The notes beneath the pieces are model-generated. The model had not been told where the DNA came from, did not search any database, and was given only the letters and a program-made list of their open reading frames with translations. Below are positions 10,827-22,222 of a stretch of 64,000 nt of DNA, in pieces. A program made the position numbers and the translations under genes. How positions within the stretch are numbered: the first letter of the stretch is position 1; each line of letters opens with the position of its first letter. Source of the stretch: Bimastos eiseni (lineage: Eukaryota > Annelida > Clitellata > Crassiclitellata > Lumbricidae); the NCBI GenBank assembly GCA_959347315.1, contig OY365806.1, positions 51,884,068 through 51,948,067 of the forward strand, given 5' to 3'.

Positions 10827-11340
10827 GTTGCTGATGTGATGGAGGATCCCGCTCAATGGCCAGGTATCACCTATAACATTCGTCGTTTTCTTATTCAGAA
10901 TGATCCAGTGCAAATCAAATTGGAGTTAGGTTATCTAAAGGATGAACGTGGAAGACAGTTTTCAAATTACCACTAGGCTACAAGCCTACACGTACACTGT
11001 CTGACGGCGAAATTTTAAAAAGACCATGGCCAATGTATTCCACTTCAATGATAGGGTATTTAGTTTTTGAAGAAAAGTAAATCTGCTTTAGCAACACAAG
11101 GCAGTTGTGATTGGGAAAATATGTCAATATATCACCCAAAAATAGAGGGAAGATGCTCGGGAAGACAACAAGAAAAGGAAAAGATTGATCATGCTGAGTG
11201 ATCCAGACCGCTGAACCAACGTGACTACAAAGTGGAAAGCTGTCAGTACAGAGGGAGCTGGAGAGAAAGGAGGGGAGACAAGAATCGTCCATGTCAAAAA
11301 CCTGCCCATCAGCAGAAGACTGAGGAGAGACCTGTTGTCT
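10827..11340 (+). pseudogene. TTF/ZMYM1-type hAT transposase relic
   Basis: The stretch from 10827 reads VADVMEDPAQWPGITYNIRR, then FLIQNDPVQIK and YLKDERGRQFSNYH before a stop. It matches the N-terminal region of hAT transposases with a TTF-type zinc finger (ZMYM1-like proteins), where a W-P-I-x-x-x-I-R-x-F pattern precedes a KD-x-x-GR-x-F-S block. Further pieces continue in shifted frames to about 11340 (LSDGEILKRPW near 11000; DWENMSIY near 11112). The relic is full of stops. It ends next to the ACAT-core hAT element at 11350, but no shared ends were seen, so a link is only a possibility. Confidence 0.6.
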
Positions 11341-11349
11341 GTTGTAAAT

Positions 11350-11832
11350 GGGTCTAGGACATTACCCCTCCAGACATTACCCCTCCAGACATTACCCCCG
11401 GACATTACCCCTCCTAGGATATTACCCCCATTCCATTACATAATTAAAGTATGTATGTGTATGTATGTCTGTATATAATTATGTATGCAATGCTGCATGT
11501 ATGCATATAGGCATGTAAGTATGTATGTGTGTGTACGCATGTATGTAAGTATGTATGCATGCTTTTAGATATATATGTATGTATGTATGTATATATGTAT
11601 GCATGTATACATGTATGTATAAAGGTACGTATACATGTATGTATGTATGTAAGTATGTATGTATGTAGGTATGTGCACATGTATGTATATACACATGAAT
11701 GTATGTATGTATGCATGTATGTATGTATGTGTATATATATGTATGTATGCATGTATATATGTACACATGTGTGTATGTACACATGAATACATGTCCGGAG
11801 GTAATGTCCGTGGAGGTAATGCCCTGATACCA
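11350..11832. mobile_element. hAT-type element with GGACATTACCCC subterminal repeats and ACAT core, copy 2
   Basis: 483 bp bounded by the exact 8-bp duplication TTGTAAAT (11342-11349 and 11833-11840). The left end begins GGGTCTAGGACATTACCCC and repeats the ACATTACCCC word about four times. The right end carries the inverted GGAGGTAATGTCC word. The core is a TATG/TACA microsatellite in the opposite orientation to copy 1. No coding capacity. It belongs to the same family as 6082-6812 and 56218-57045. Confidence 0.8.
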
Positions 11833-11983
11833 TTGTAAATATATCAACACAGTTTTCAAACATTTAGCGATGCGTTGTAAAATATTAATAATTGAATGTG
11901 AAAGGCTGCTGATGTACTGCACTGCAATTCCTCAAAAAGTTAATACAGAAAAGAATGTACAAGTCAAAAAAATTGTGTCAAAC

Positions 11984-12101
11984 CTGATATTAAAATAATG
12001 GCTGCCGGTGACTTATGATCAGCCGCAAACCTCCGCAGCGCTTGGCGAATTTTGTCATCAGCTGTATTTTTACTGATGGCACTTATGTGGACCACTGTCA
12101 C
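11984..12101 (-). CDS. MARF1: MARF1-like gene, exon with NYN domain middle part
   Basis: 118 bp, acceptor TTTCTAG, donor GTTTGA. It begins in phase 0 directly after the CAG that ends the exon at 20130 and leaves one G that completes a glycine codon with the next exon. The peptide reads [20 protein letters not shown], then [19 protein letters not shown]. The TADDK motif contains the acidic pair of the NYN fold, and the LRRFA helix and strand IILIS fit the MARF1 NYN domain closely. Reading the three exons together keeps one open frame with no stop. Confidence 0.88.
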
Positions 12102-12685
12102 CTAGAAATAAATGATAAAAGGTTATTGCTCCAAAATTTAAAGTCAACTACAAATAAAGAAACTATGCAAATGCCATGAGAAGGTCCTGGAGAGAGTGGG
12201 AGAACAGAGTTTTGCTGCAATCGATTGAAAACAGAAAACACCGCTGGCTTACACATATATTCCGAAAAGGAGGTCTGCAGTTCCCTACTTACCATATATT
12301 AGGAAGTATCATACATAAAAAAATTATTTTAAAAATTCACTATACTTAATCACTATACAAAAATTCCACTTTGGTAATCTCCTGAGTTTGGATCCACTCA
12401 ACGTTGCTATACCTATACACAAGGCTAAACACAGTCATCTCTAACTTCAAGCTTACTCTCACAAAGAAAAACTTGTGATCATCTTTCTCTAGTGAATAGT
12501 TCGTCCCAACATATCTGAAAGACTAAATGTAGTGCGTGGCCCTGTTAGCAGGAGGCATTCCCTTTGGGTCTCCCTTTGTAACCTACCTAATAAAGCAATA
12601 AAATACTATGCACATCATGTCACCAGTTTTTAAACGTTCGTACAAATCAAGGTACTTCTTTTTCGTGAGAGGTTCTTCCCTGCCA

Positions 12686-13690
12686 CAATGTTCCCTCTAA
12701 GCTGTGCACAGTGCCCGCACACGTGGGCTGTGGAGCCAGCGCACATGAGAATGTTTTGGTAAAATCAGCCTAAAGTGGCCTTTGTTAGGTTGCATAATTA
12801 CCTAATGCTCGAGAGTGGGTGGGTGCTGGAAAACGTTTCAGGGGTGGGTGGGTGGGTAAGCTGAACGTTACGTAACGCTTATTGACTTCATATTAATTAG
12901 TAATTAACTACAAATATTCAATCTAAACTATAAACCAAAGATCAACCTATTCTTCGGGCCGCGAAATCTCAGGAACGGAACGCTCTGGTAATATAAAATT
13001 TCTACAAAATATGTTCTTCTTCAAATTTCTCAGCTAAGGTGAATATTTTCAGGAAGGCGGGGCTAAATTTAATGCGTCATATGAGGCCTATGAAAGCGGG
13101 GTGAAATTCAATATGCAAATCAAGTCCATTTGTTGTATTGTGATCAATTTAAATATTTGAGTGACGTTCACCTTAGTTGAGAAAGACACAATTTGGGCAT
13201 ACCCGCCGAGTTAAAAAACCAGTCCCAAGCAAAGCATATAAATTAACACTAAACTCGTGCTTAGCCTAATAGCCTATACACAATGGTGCAATTGAAGTCC
13301 AAACAATATCAAATATTATATTGTATTATGTACTATTAATGATTAAAATCGGAGTACAAATTTGGATACCAGGGACAATTTTAGGCGCAAAGCTACACTG
13401 AGTTTTGTTAACAATAATTATGTAACGCTGAGGGGTGGGTGAGTGGGTCCATGGTAATGCTACGATGCATTACAGGGTGGGTGGGTCAAAAATGGCCATT
13501 TTCAGCATTACATGATTACGCAATGACCCCTTCTTGGAACTGATCACCATATGCATAGACTTTTAAATATGGTCATAATTTTACTATCAACATGTTCAGC
13601 TCGGAACAAAAGAGTGAACCATTTAAAAAATGTTGCACACACAAAATTTCTTTAACAAAAGAAGACTGTACATTATTCCCCGGTGACAAC
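12686..13690. mobile_element. MITE with CAATGTTCCCTCTAAG end, interrupted by a second MITE
   Basis: The left end CAATGTTCCCTCTAAGCTG and the following GCGCAC-rich block recur at 21983 and, inverted, at 27346-27413. The right part (ATATGGTCATAATTTTACTA near 13570, then GCACACAC) recurs at 27114-27230. Between them, at about 12786-13523, lies a second element whose ends resemble GGTTGCATAATTACCTAATGC in inverted orientation, with GGTGGGTGGGT runs just inside both ends. Target duplications are not clear for either. No coding capacity. Confidence 0.5.
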
Positions 13691-15258
13691 TTTTTTAATC
13701 TTCAGTCAGCAATGGTCCTGCTCTTTCTGCAATTATTAGACTAGTTTCTGCAGGGAGGGATGAACGGTTGTTACAGAACAGGCAAAGGCATTATGCCATT
13801 GCTCTACGGCATTGTTTGTAAACAGAGTGATGCCTGGGACCTCCTAGTCACAATTTTATTTGTCACAGGGAAAGGATGGGCCTGTTCTTGTCGTTCTTCT
13901 CTTTGTCGTGGTTTCTCACCAATGAAGCTACTTTCAAAGTAGTTAATGAATGGCTGTACATGAGGAAAGGACACCAGATATCAGAGCTCATCGTATGCTG
14001 TCACTTTGTCACGATTCGGAACAAATGCTGAAGCGACGATCATCTTCGTGTGCATTGCAAGACAGGATCATTTGATTACTGGTGTGCATAACCAAACTCT
14101 TGTATTGTGCAGCAGATGCATTGACTGAAGTGAATGTAACAACCATAGATTATGAAATTAAATTTGGATGTGAAGGCATTCATTTGCTGACATAAGTCGG
14201 CCTTCCGATGCTGGGTCCTGTTGAATTGTTGTTGGGGTTTTTGAGTGATCTTGTTGTATTTGGAGACAATTTCATATACTGATTACGTGGGATTGTCTTG
14301 TAATTGAAAATCATTAGGTTTATCATGTGGAAATTGAGAGCCAATGAGGGGTATGTTGGATGTTCAGTTAGACTGATACTTTCTACTTAAGATATATATC
14401 TTACTGAACTATGTATTTAATCACAATAGACAGCCAAGGATAGGAATGTTAAAGTGGGATGGGCTTGGACAATCTGTCACTTCTCCCTCTTTCTTGTGGT
14501 TTTACACAACTGATATACTAATGTATACAACTGATAAATAAAATACAAAGGTATATATGTACTCTTGTTTTATATTCGAGTGATAATATAATTTACATCA
14601 GAGGTGGGAAAAATACGGCCAAGCCCATGGAAACGATTAAAATGCGATTCGTGTGACCTTCTGCCAGTAATATTTTTGACAAAATTTACATAATTGGTCG
14701 TAAAATCCTTTTGCAAATTTATACTCCCAGTGTAAAAATCTCAAATTGTGATAATAATATCAAATAATAAAAAATAATAAAATAACTATTCATACTATTA
14801 AGAAACAATAGCAATAGTATCACATGAAATTTTAAAATAATGATGCTGTAAATTTCCAAAGTTGGAGTAAATTTTTTCAACAACACCTAACCCACCTTGT
14901 TTTGTAATCATTTCCTTAAAACTTAGCATCTTGAAAACAATTAATGTAATGTCTGCTGCATAATTTCATAAGATCAATTTTTTTAAAGAGGAATGAGTGT
15001 GCCAAACTTTAAAAAAATAAAAACTGATGATAAGTGTAGGACATTAAACAAAACTGGACAATGAAGTATTTTTTCATCGTCGCGGAGAACAGTGGCTCAG
15101 TGAATTGACGCGATATCATGCAGCCCTCCCAAAAAATAATTTTCATGCACAGAAAAGGTTGACCACCTTGATTTCATGGTCTGTAAACATCACTGTTAAC
15201 ACTGGTACCAACACGTACTGTAAAACAGAGGTTCTTAAGCTTATTGGGCACACGAAAC
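13691..15258. other. MARF1-like intron, no gene recognised
   Basis: AT-rich sequence. Near 14605 the word CAGAGGTGGGAAAAATACGG resembles a hAT end like that at 15267, but its partner end was not found. No exon-like stretch with splice sites is seen. Confidence 0.45.
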
Positions 15259-15469
15259 ATCTAAACCAGAGGTGGGCAACCTTTTCCGTGCAGAGGGTCT
15301 CATAACAATTATTTTTTCTTCGGTGAGCCGCATAATAATGTTCTTGGAATCTAGACCCTGGACTCTAGGATGACATGGCTACAAATTTAACAAATGTTTA
15401 GCACATTCAGATTCAAAATAATATGACAGCAGTCACAGTAAAAGTAACTAAAATTCTAGATTTTTTATT

Positions 15470-15685
15470 ACCGAAAGTTGATACCGCCCTTCTTCCAATA
15501 TTTTTTGCTCAGAAATGCATACACACGCCTCGACGGCGCAATTGCAGTTGCACTGCAAAGCAAATTTGCGCAAACGACTTATCAAGATACGCAGTGACTC
15601 TGGACGAGGGTCGAACATGCTCGCTCAGCGTACACTGAACGTTATGGGCTGACCGCTCTAACCGATCGGCCCGTGTGCCACACAA
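15470..15685 (-). mobile_element. tRNA-derived SINE, copy 1
   Basis: Reverse-strand copy of the SINE at 30585-30812. The minus strand carries a tRNA-like head with a TGGC-rich A box near 15660-15680 and a degraded B box (a GTTCGACC-type word near 15607). A body containing GCAACTGCAATTGCGCCGTC and a tail ending in GGCGGTATCAACTTTCGG follow. It lies inside the hAT element 15267-17328. Confidence 0.7.
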
Positions 15686-16475
15686 GTGTGGGCTAGTGAG
15701 TCTGTTTGTGGTCATTACTTAGTTAGGCCTTACATTTACTATAGGCTTACATATTTTAAAAATACTTAATGAGATTTCTGAAACTAAAAACAGTTTTTAA
15801 CAGTAATGGCTGCCGACGGTAAAATTCGACTTTTGTTATAACATGTCATCATTCGTCCATACTATGTTTGCAATCATACTGCAGTTTGTCAGTTGAAATT
15901 AAGTAATAATCATCATTATTACTTAAGTTCAATCCAAATTTGCCATGCTTCGTATAATACTGTCGTTTGTACTGTCATTTGAGATTGTACTCTTTGAAAA
16001 CGGCTACCAACTCAGAGGTTTTAAGCACACAGCATCAGCTTTAATATCAAAGAAAAAATACTTTGGTATCTAGTCTTTGTTGAATAAACCCATCATCAAA
16101 TTTTTTTCTTTTTAAAGTTTCGCACATTCAATCCTCTTTTCAAAATATTCAGAATAATATCGAGAAGTATTTTTAGAATATGAATTAGCTCAAAATACAT
16201 GTAGTTTTAAAAGCAAACGATCCAAATTTTTGAAATTGTGCAGCAGACCATGGTGTAGGAGATCAGACGCAGGATTAATTTTGGCAATGTACTCAATTTT
16301 CAAGAATACGTTAGAAGTGTGGTGAGTGGTTAGAAAATTCACTCAAATTTTGGAAATTTGAAGCATAGGCCTAATCATTCTTTAATTTGCTGTGATACTA
16401 TTAATATTTCTTAGTATTATGAATAGTAATTAAACTGATATTACTATAACAATTTGAAATGTCTACACTGAGATT

Positions 16476-17201
16476 CAGAGCTGAACCAATATCGCCTTTT
16501 GCCGATTATGCCAATACTGATTATTGCTGATTATTCGTTTGCCGATGCCCGATTATTTAGCCGATTATTTTACCAATTATTTTACTGATTATTTCATTGT
16601 GTTTCCCAAGATGACCGGTTCTGAAAGATAGACCTACTGCTACTGCCTACTGTTGTGATACAAGCAAAACACTTGCTCCGTAGGAGACGTATGCATGTAC
16701 TTTGGGACTAATCCTAGGCAGGCAATACAGAGTAGGCAGACTGCCTGCTGTCGACCCTGCATGATGGAAGAGCTTAAAGATATATCTATGTAAACAGATG
16801 CCTTCTTCTAACATGCCAATGATGCCATTCCCTCCTCAGACTTGCCAATTTGGCCTAAAATGACATGATTGTGCCCAGGGTAATTAAGCAGGCACTATGA
16901 CTCACTTTGCAGAAAAGCTGTAGACACTTTCCCACGGTACTAGCAGTCTAGCACAATGGTTACTGGGTGGTCTGAAGTAGAATCCCAAGTTCCCCACGCT
17001 ATGGGAAGCGAACGGAACGCTGTCCTTCACAGACACAATGATGTTCCTGATGTCATTTTGCTCTTAAAGATAGAAAAAATACTTTAAATTCAAAAAATAA
17101 TTTTTAATATCGGCTTCGATTAACTTGCCTATATCCGATATCACCGATATCTCGATTATCAGCCCGATAACTCGGCCTGCCGACTAATCCGTACAGCTCT
17201 A
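16476..17201 (-). mobile_element. hAT MITE of the AGAGCTGTACCGAT / CGGTATCGG family, copy 1
   Basis: 726 bp bounded by CTGAGATT (16468-16475) and CTGGGATT (17202-17209), an 8-bp duplication with one mismatch. It is inverted relative to the copies at 18550 and 59005. The ends are CAGAGCTGAACC and its inverted partner GTACAGCTCTA, with ATCGG/CCGAT-rich subterminal repeats on both sides. Confidence 0.8.
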
Positions 17202-17366
17202 CTGGGATTATAAATTTTGTAGAATTTTACAGACAATTGTGTCGATTTTCAATAATTTTATTCGAGCCAGCAGAAGGTCTCAAGGGCTGCATTAAACGTT
17301 TCTGTGGGCCGTAATTTGCCCACCCCTGATCTAAACTGTCACGCGCGACACTCTGGACGATGGCGC

Positions 17367-17376
17367 TATATAAAAG
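17367..17376 (+). promoter_or_regulatory. TATA box inside the solo LTR
   Basis: TATATAAAAG sits 31-40 bases from the LTR 5' edge, and the same word is at the same distance in the second LTR (38733-38742). If it is used, transcription would start about 60-70 bases into the LTR, leaving a very short U3. Confidence 0.55.
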
Positions 17377-17408
17377 TCATCGACCGACAGCAGAGGTGTA
17401 GGAGGACT

Positions 17409-17777
17409 ATGGATGAAGTTGTCTACCTGACACATGAGATGGGAGACATCAATGGGTTTCGCCTGAAGCAGATGGCCTCAATACAGACGGCGAAAATTAT
17501 GCAAAGATCAACGGAGTATCAAACAACGAAACCCAACACCACGTGGCAGATGTCAGAACCGCCTACCCCTTCCATCTCTACGACCCACAGACAAAAAATT
17601 CATGAATCAGTTGAAGATTTGGTCTGGGCCGGCTGGTTGACACGGATCATGAATAGCGGACAATTCCGATACGAATGGTGCAACCCACTATGTGGTATAA
17701 CGATAATAATGAAATTTGATCCCTGGGACCTGTTACCCGTCTATGACACTGACCAGGCCCAGCCATACAACCACTAG
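17409..17777 (+). pseudogene. Reading frame inside the solo LTR, unrecognised product
   Basis: 123 codons from ATG 17409 to TAG 17775, starting MDEVVYLTHEMGDINGF and ending DQAQPYNH. The matching segment of the second LTR is similar in nearly every codon position but carries internal stops and a one-base shift. A peptide block around QFRYEWC is present in both. Either the ancestor of this LTR family encoded a short protein within its LTR, or the frame is open by chance in one copy. No similarity to a known domain was recognised. Confidence 0.35.
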
Positions 17778-18549
17778 TCAAACATTAACTGTACGCCCCT
17801 AGTGATTGACGTTATGCTAGGGACATCAAGATCCGACCAACCCAGTTTAGGAATAGTTTCAGCAGGCGATTTGTCGTCTAATAGAGATACAAGTTTTGCA
17901 TTTGGGATGGTGAAGGAAATCGCCTCTAGAAGGATTCATATAGTGTAGCAAGGAAAGGAACAGAGACTTGTTTCGGAACTGGGGGAGACGTAGGTCATTC
18001 TGACAATAAGGGTAATCAACATAGTTGGGAATCCCGTCTCCAACGTAAACCAGGGAAACATTTCTAAAAGGACACTAATAACTCCAGTAAGTGTAGATAG
18101 GATGAGTGGTGTGTATATATATCATTAAATATACATATTAAAACCATCAAGTGTGTCATGTTGCTGAGCTTGTAGATGGAGAAAAGAACCGGCGGTACGC
18201 TCGTCATCTAGAAGAAGGAGTTGGCGAGAGAGAGTAAAACGTGACATAAACTTACAACAAATTTGGTGACACACCATGCAATCATCATATGCGAATATTA
18301 CCAAAATAAAAAATAAGTTAAACTAACTTTAATATTTATTTAAAACTTTGAATTGTTCAGTGATCTTTGTTAGCTGCAACATATGGCTTCTTTTTTAACT
18401 GGTATTATGATGCATTGTAATAAGACCTCTCGTCATGCATATGTCTTGGCATATCTTTATCAGTTCTGTCATAGTTAGAGCTTGAAGTTGGACAGAATGA
18501 AATGGCATGCCATACCGGCACCTCTCCTGGAAAACTGCAAGCATACCGG

Positions 18550-19323
18550 TAGAGCTGTACCAATTAATCGCCCGGCCAATTAATCGGGCTGATTATAGAG
18601 ATATCGGCAATATCGGATATCGGCAAGATAATCAGCGCCGATATTAAAAATAATTTTTTTTTATTTTATAATATTATTTTCAGTCTATGAAAGAAAAATG
18701 ACGACAGCAACATCACTGGGTCTGTGAAGGACGACATTTCGTTCCTTTCCCACATCGTGTCGTCGAGCCAATGGCTTCTTCAGACCAGTGGTGAGACCAC
18801 CCACTGTGCTAGTATAGACCATGGGAATGTGTCAACATAGGTCTTGTGCAGAGTGAGTCATAGTGCCTGCTTATGGACCAAGGGAAGGCTGGCCAATTCA
18901 AGCCAAGGAACAGCTGGCCAATTCAACAGAGAAATCGATAAATGTACATCGTGGAGGCATGCCTAATGAATACATGCTAGCTGCCAATTGCCTGAGAGGC
19001 TGAGACTAGATGGGTGGCTGTGAATAGGCCAGCCGTTCTTTGGCCGTTAATTAACTTGGGCACAGTTCGATGGCGGGCGGTGTGTCTAATCTATATTGCC
19101 TGCCTAGAATTAGCCCCAACTATGTCTCTTACGGAGCAAATGTTAGCTTGGATCTCAACAATAGGCAGTAGCAGCAGGTCTATCTTTTGGAATGGGACAT
19201 CTTGGGATATACAACGAAATAATCGGCAAAATAATCGGCTAAATAATCGGGTATCGGCAAATGAATAATCGGATATAATCGGTATCGGCGTAATTGGCAA
19301 AAAGGGACATCGGTACAGCTCTA
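18550..19323 (+). mobile_element. hAT MITE of the AGAGCTGTACCGAT / CGGTATCGG family, copy 2
   Basis: 774 bp with the perfect 8-bp duplication CATACCGG (18542-18549, 19324-19331). Ends are TAGAGCTGTACC and GGTACAGCTCTA, and both sides have ATCGG/CCGAT-rich subterminal repeats. The interior (words like GACGACAGCAACATCACTGG) is nearly the same as in 59005-59771. The ORF at 19014-19268 is a shadow of this element, not a gene. Confidence 0.88.
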
Positions 19324-19331
19324 CATACCGG

Positions 19332-20129
19332 TACTTCTCCAGACCAAAAAGCCATATATGTATAGCCTCAGAAACACATCGTTATCGACGGTATGCAAGT
19401 AAAACGGCGATTAGTCTTCGTGGTGTTTTGAATCCACAGTCTTACCAACCTATCATTTCCGAAGTTAATATATGTTGATGGACCGATGGTATGCCAAAAA
19501 AATTAGATTGAAAACAGCTTCCACTGTATGATAATAGAATACAAATTTCTGCTGGAATATTGTCTATTCCTTCTCTTCTGCTTTGTTGTTTTTCAATTCC
19601 CTTATGGGGAATTACTTTCTTAAACAGTAACATATACTATGCTACATGGAAGAAATATTTTAATTTTTTCCACATGTGTGCAATAATTTTTTAGAATTTC
19701 TCAAAATAATAGTGTGTTTGTAATTGTAGTAATCCATTAGCCTTTCTTTGCTCTAAGAAACATAATCAACAAGTTTAATTATCATTTTCTAAATCGGACA
19801 AAATATCGTCACTTTCAAACAATAAACGATACATTTAATCATGACATAGACCAAGCTTGCAACCCACAGTCTCGCACGACCAGCTATTTTTTTAAGTATG
19901 AACTAAGTTACTAATGTATTACTTTTAGTCGGTTCACACGGAAAAATGATCGACTTTATAATATGGAAAGAAAGATGTTATCAAAATTGTAAAATTATAT
20001 TTTGATATCACTGCACAACAAGTTACTGCGTCCAGTTGCTTAACTCGCAGTTCATGGTAAAAGTGGGTAATCATTCATTGATTTATAGAACACAAAGAAC
20101 ATAACTAGAAGCAGAAGAAGCTGAAATAC
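19332..20129. other. MARF1-like intron, nothing recognised
   Basis: AT-rich intron sequence next to the NYN-start exon, with no repeat ends or exon-like stretches recognised. Confidence 0.5.
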
Positions 20130-20365
20130 CTGGGCATCATTTAATTCTTGTATCATGTCTTTGTTCTGGTGACTTGTGTCACAGACGCACATGAACTCGG
20201 CCTCTTTGCAACCATTAAAAAACAAGTCACGAATCTTTTGCACCAGGCCAAGTGCAGATTTGTGGAAGGGAACTGTACAGTTTTCAATGTCCCAGAAGAC
20301 TCCAATTGGCACTGGTGCTGAACAGGGTGCAGCTGGCACGCAAGACTGAATAACTGACATCGGCA
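20130..20365 (-). CDS. MARF1: MARF1-like gene, exon with start of the NYN domain
   Basis: 236 bp between acceptor TTGACAG and donor GTATTT. It starts in phase 1 (one base from an earlier exon) and ends in phase 0 with CAG. The peptide includes [15 protein letters not shown], then [20 protein letters not shown] and [10 protein letters not shown]. The [10 protein letters not shown] block is the hallmark first strand of the MARF1 NYN domain and carries the first catalytic aspartate. MARF1 acts in germ cells on RNA in the best-studied (mammalian) case; here only orthology-level similarity is claimed. Exons further 5' must lie at higher coordinates and were not identified. A start at the internal ATG (20359-20361) is possible but unlikely, because the acceptor lies directly upstream. 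Confidence 0.9.
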
Positions 20366-21340
20366 CTGTCAATAACACCGTACCGTAAACATTAAATGCA
20401 TCAAATGCAATTTGCCAAGGATAATTCCACCCATTAGTAGAATGGGTTGTCAATAGGAAACGAAAAGCCAAAATAAAGGCAGAGAAAAAGACAGAAGCTC
20501 ACATCGCAGTTTGCGTAGTAGAGTGAAGGGTTAATTATAGCGTAGTCACTATTCATGCATTGCACAAATATGCAACAAAAAATCACCTTGCATTGTATGG
20601 TGAGGCAGGAAGGGAGCACACAAAGACACATAGCTCCTTAACTCATTTCCTAGTTCCTACTAGCAAACCATAGGATGGTAGACCTACTTGCAAACATTCA
20701 CATGACATTTCTTGAAATAAATATAGCAATAAATCGGCACAGAGAATTTAAATATAGCAACCAAGATACTACAACGAGTGAAACCATTTGCAAGCTATTA
20801 GGCAAAAGACGTCTATTTTAACTGCATTGATGCCAGGAAACCTAGTGTACTCTCAGTCTCAGCAAACGAGAAAAGGAATAACTCAGCAGGAAAGTGTCTC
20901 CTCCAGTAAGATCATGTGTTCAAGTAACACAAATGAGGCTCAAGTTCATGTTGCTATGAAGTGCATTATGCCACATGGCATATTGAGCCGGAATTCTTTA
21001 ATTAATGCAGTAGGGTATGAACACACAAATTTATATGCTCTGAAAAACAAATGCATTCATGACTCAACAGATGCAATTTAATTTATGTTGATATAATTTA
21101 TGCATCAAATGTCAGTAGATAATAAACTAATAATAAACAGGATGCACATAGCAATAAAACATTGCTGCTAAAAAGAGAATTACTGAAAACTTCCATAAAC
21201 CCATTCCTGCCTGATTGGATCGCTAGTGACCCAACCATAAGAGGTAATAAATTGTAGCATTACATCAAGCCTCAAAAATTAGCAATGCTTTCAAAAGATT
21301 TTTTGACAATTGGGTTCAGTTTCTCAAAACATTCTAAAAT
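20366..21340. other. Spacer or intron, nothing recognised
   Basis: Sequence between the MARF1-like NYN exon and the unrecognised terminal-exon candidate. The ORF at 20788-21081 has neither similarity nor plausible splice context. Confidence 0.4.
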
Positions 21341-21575
21341 TTATGATGAGAAAAAAGACTGTGGCATGATGGGAAAGTGAACACAGGTAGGTGTCAGTGG
21401 TTCAGAGTTGCACTTCATATGAACAATAAGTTTTTGTCTTCTATCAGTGAAGTAAGCAATCAATTTGAAGGTATTACACGGCCCGTGTATGGAATATGCC
21501 ACGTACTCAATGGAGAGCGAATTCTGCTGTGAAACCTTATCTATTTGATTCAACCATTGTAAAATGGTGCTGAGG
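21341..21575 (-). CDS. Candidate terminal exon, unrecognised protein
   Basis: On the minus strand a good acceptor (TTGCCTCTTTAG) precedes an open frame of 78 codons to a TAA at 21341. The peptide begins LSTILQWLNQIDKVSQQNSL, continues with SIEYVAYSIHGPCNTFKLIA and then YFTDRRQKLIVHMKC. The mix of residues looks like folded protein rather than repeat. No family was recognised. It lies 975 bp upstream of the MARF1-like NYN exon on the same strand. If real, it ends a separate gene or an alternative MARF1 transcript, since its stop would block reading into the NYN exon. No canonical AATAAA was seen close downstream. Confidence 0.35.
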
Positions 21576-22222
21576 CTAAAGAGGCAAGTGATATTAAAAT
21601 CAAGCAAAATAACACGGCAAAAATAGTTTTATAGCAAAAGTGGCTGCCCTGTTGATCAGCTGACTGACTGATGACAAAAGATATTAAAACCTAACAATTC
21701 AGTCAATCTAACTCAAGAGTTTTTCTTTCTTTCAATTTCTAGACATCATCGACATGTTCTGAAGATGCATGCTAGTCAGGTGGAACTAGTCACCATCCAG
21801 GTCATATGGTCAGGGTTTAGACGATAATTTCACCCATCCAGATAACAACAGCTTCTGATGATAACCACTGGAACTGGCATAGCATTTATCCATAAAGGAT
21901 ATTGCATCTACTAGAGACAAACAATGTAGAAGGGGGCAATTTGAATAGGCTTAGTGCTAACATGACAGCTTCATCAGATCGACAATGTTCCCACTAAGCT
22001 GTTCCCCATGCGCATGTGTGGATTGTGTCTGCGCACACGGGCCGTGTAGCCAACGCACAGAAGAATTTAGTGTGCACCGCAAGCAAATCAACTTTGTTTG
22101 CAGATTCTTTTACAGAAATTACACAGATCAAAACTCCTAGCCCAGCAGTTTTCAACCGGTGGTATGCGTACCTCTAGGGGTAATACAGCTATCGCCAAAA
22201 TCGGCGCTGATATTAAAAATTA

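Larger units (their letters stand above)
15267..17328. mobile_element. hAT element with CAGAGGTGGGCAA / TTGCCCACCCCTG ends
   Basis: 2062 bp flanked by the perfect 8-bp duplication ATCTAAAC (15259-15266 and 17329-17336). The terminal inverted repeats are CAGAGGTGGGCAA and, read inward from the right, CAGGGGTGGGCAA. It holds a minus-strand SINE (about 15470-15685) and a second hAT MITE (16476-17201). No transposase frame was recognised, so it is non-autonomous or eroded. A solo LTR was later inserted into its right-hand target duplication. Confidence 0.8.
17337..18246 (+). mobile_element. Solo LTR, TGTCACGCG...CGTGACA family, copy 1
   Basis: 910 bp starting TGTCACGCGCGACAC and ending AAAACGTGACA, flanked by the perfect 5-bp duplication TAAAC (17332-17336, 18247-18251). 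A 5-bp duplication and TG...CA ends are the marks of an LTR retrotransposon, and the absence of internal sequence makes it a solo LTR left by recombination. A second copy is at 38703-39585. The left duplication falls inside the 8-bp target duplication of the hAT element 15267-17328, so this LTR is the younger insertion. Confidence 0.88.

Noticed and set aside
11444..11922. Overlapping ORFs of the same type on both strands
   Set aside because: Same cause, the microsatellite core of the second ACAT-core element.
19014..19268. ORF of 84 codons on the plus strand
   Set aside because: It lies within the CGGTATCGG hAT MITE and appears in the same form, broken, in the 59005-59771 copy.
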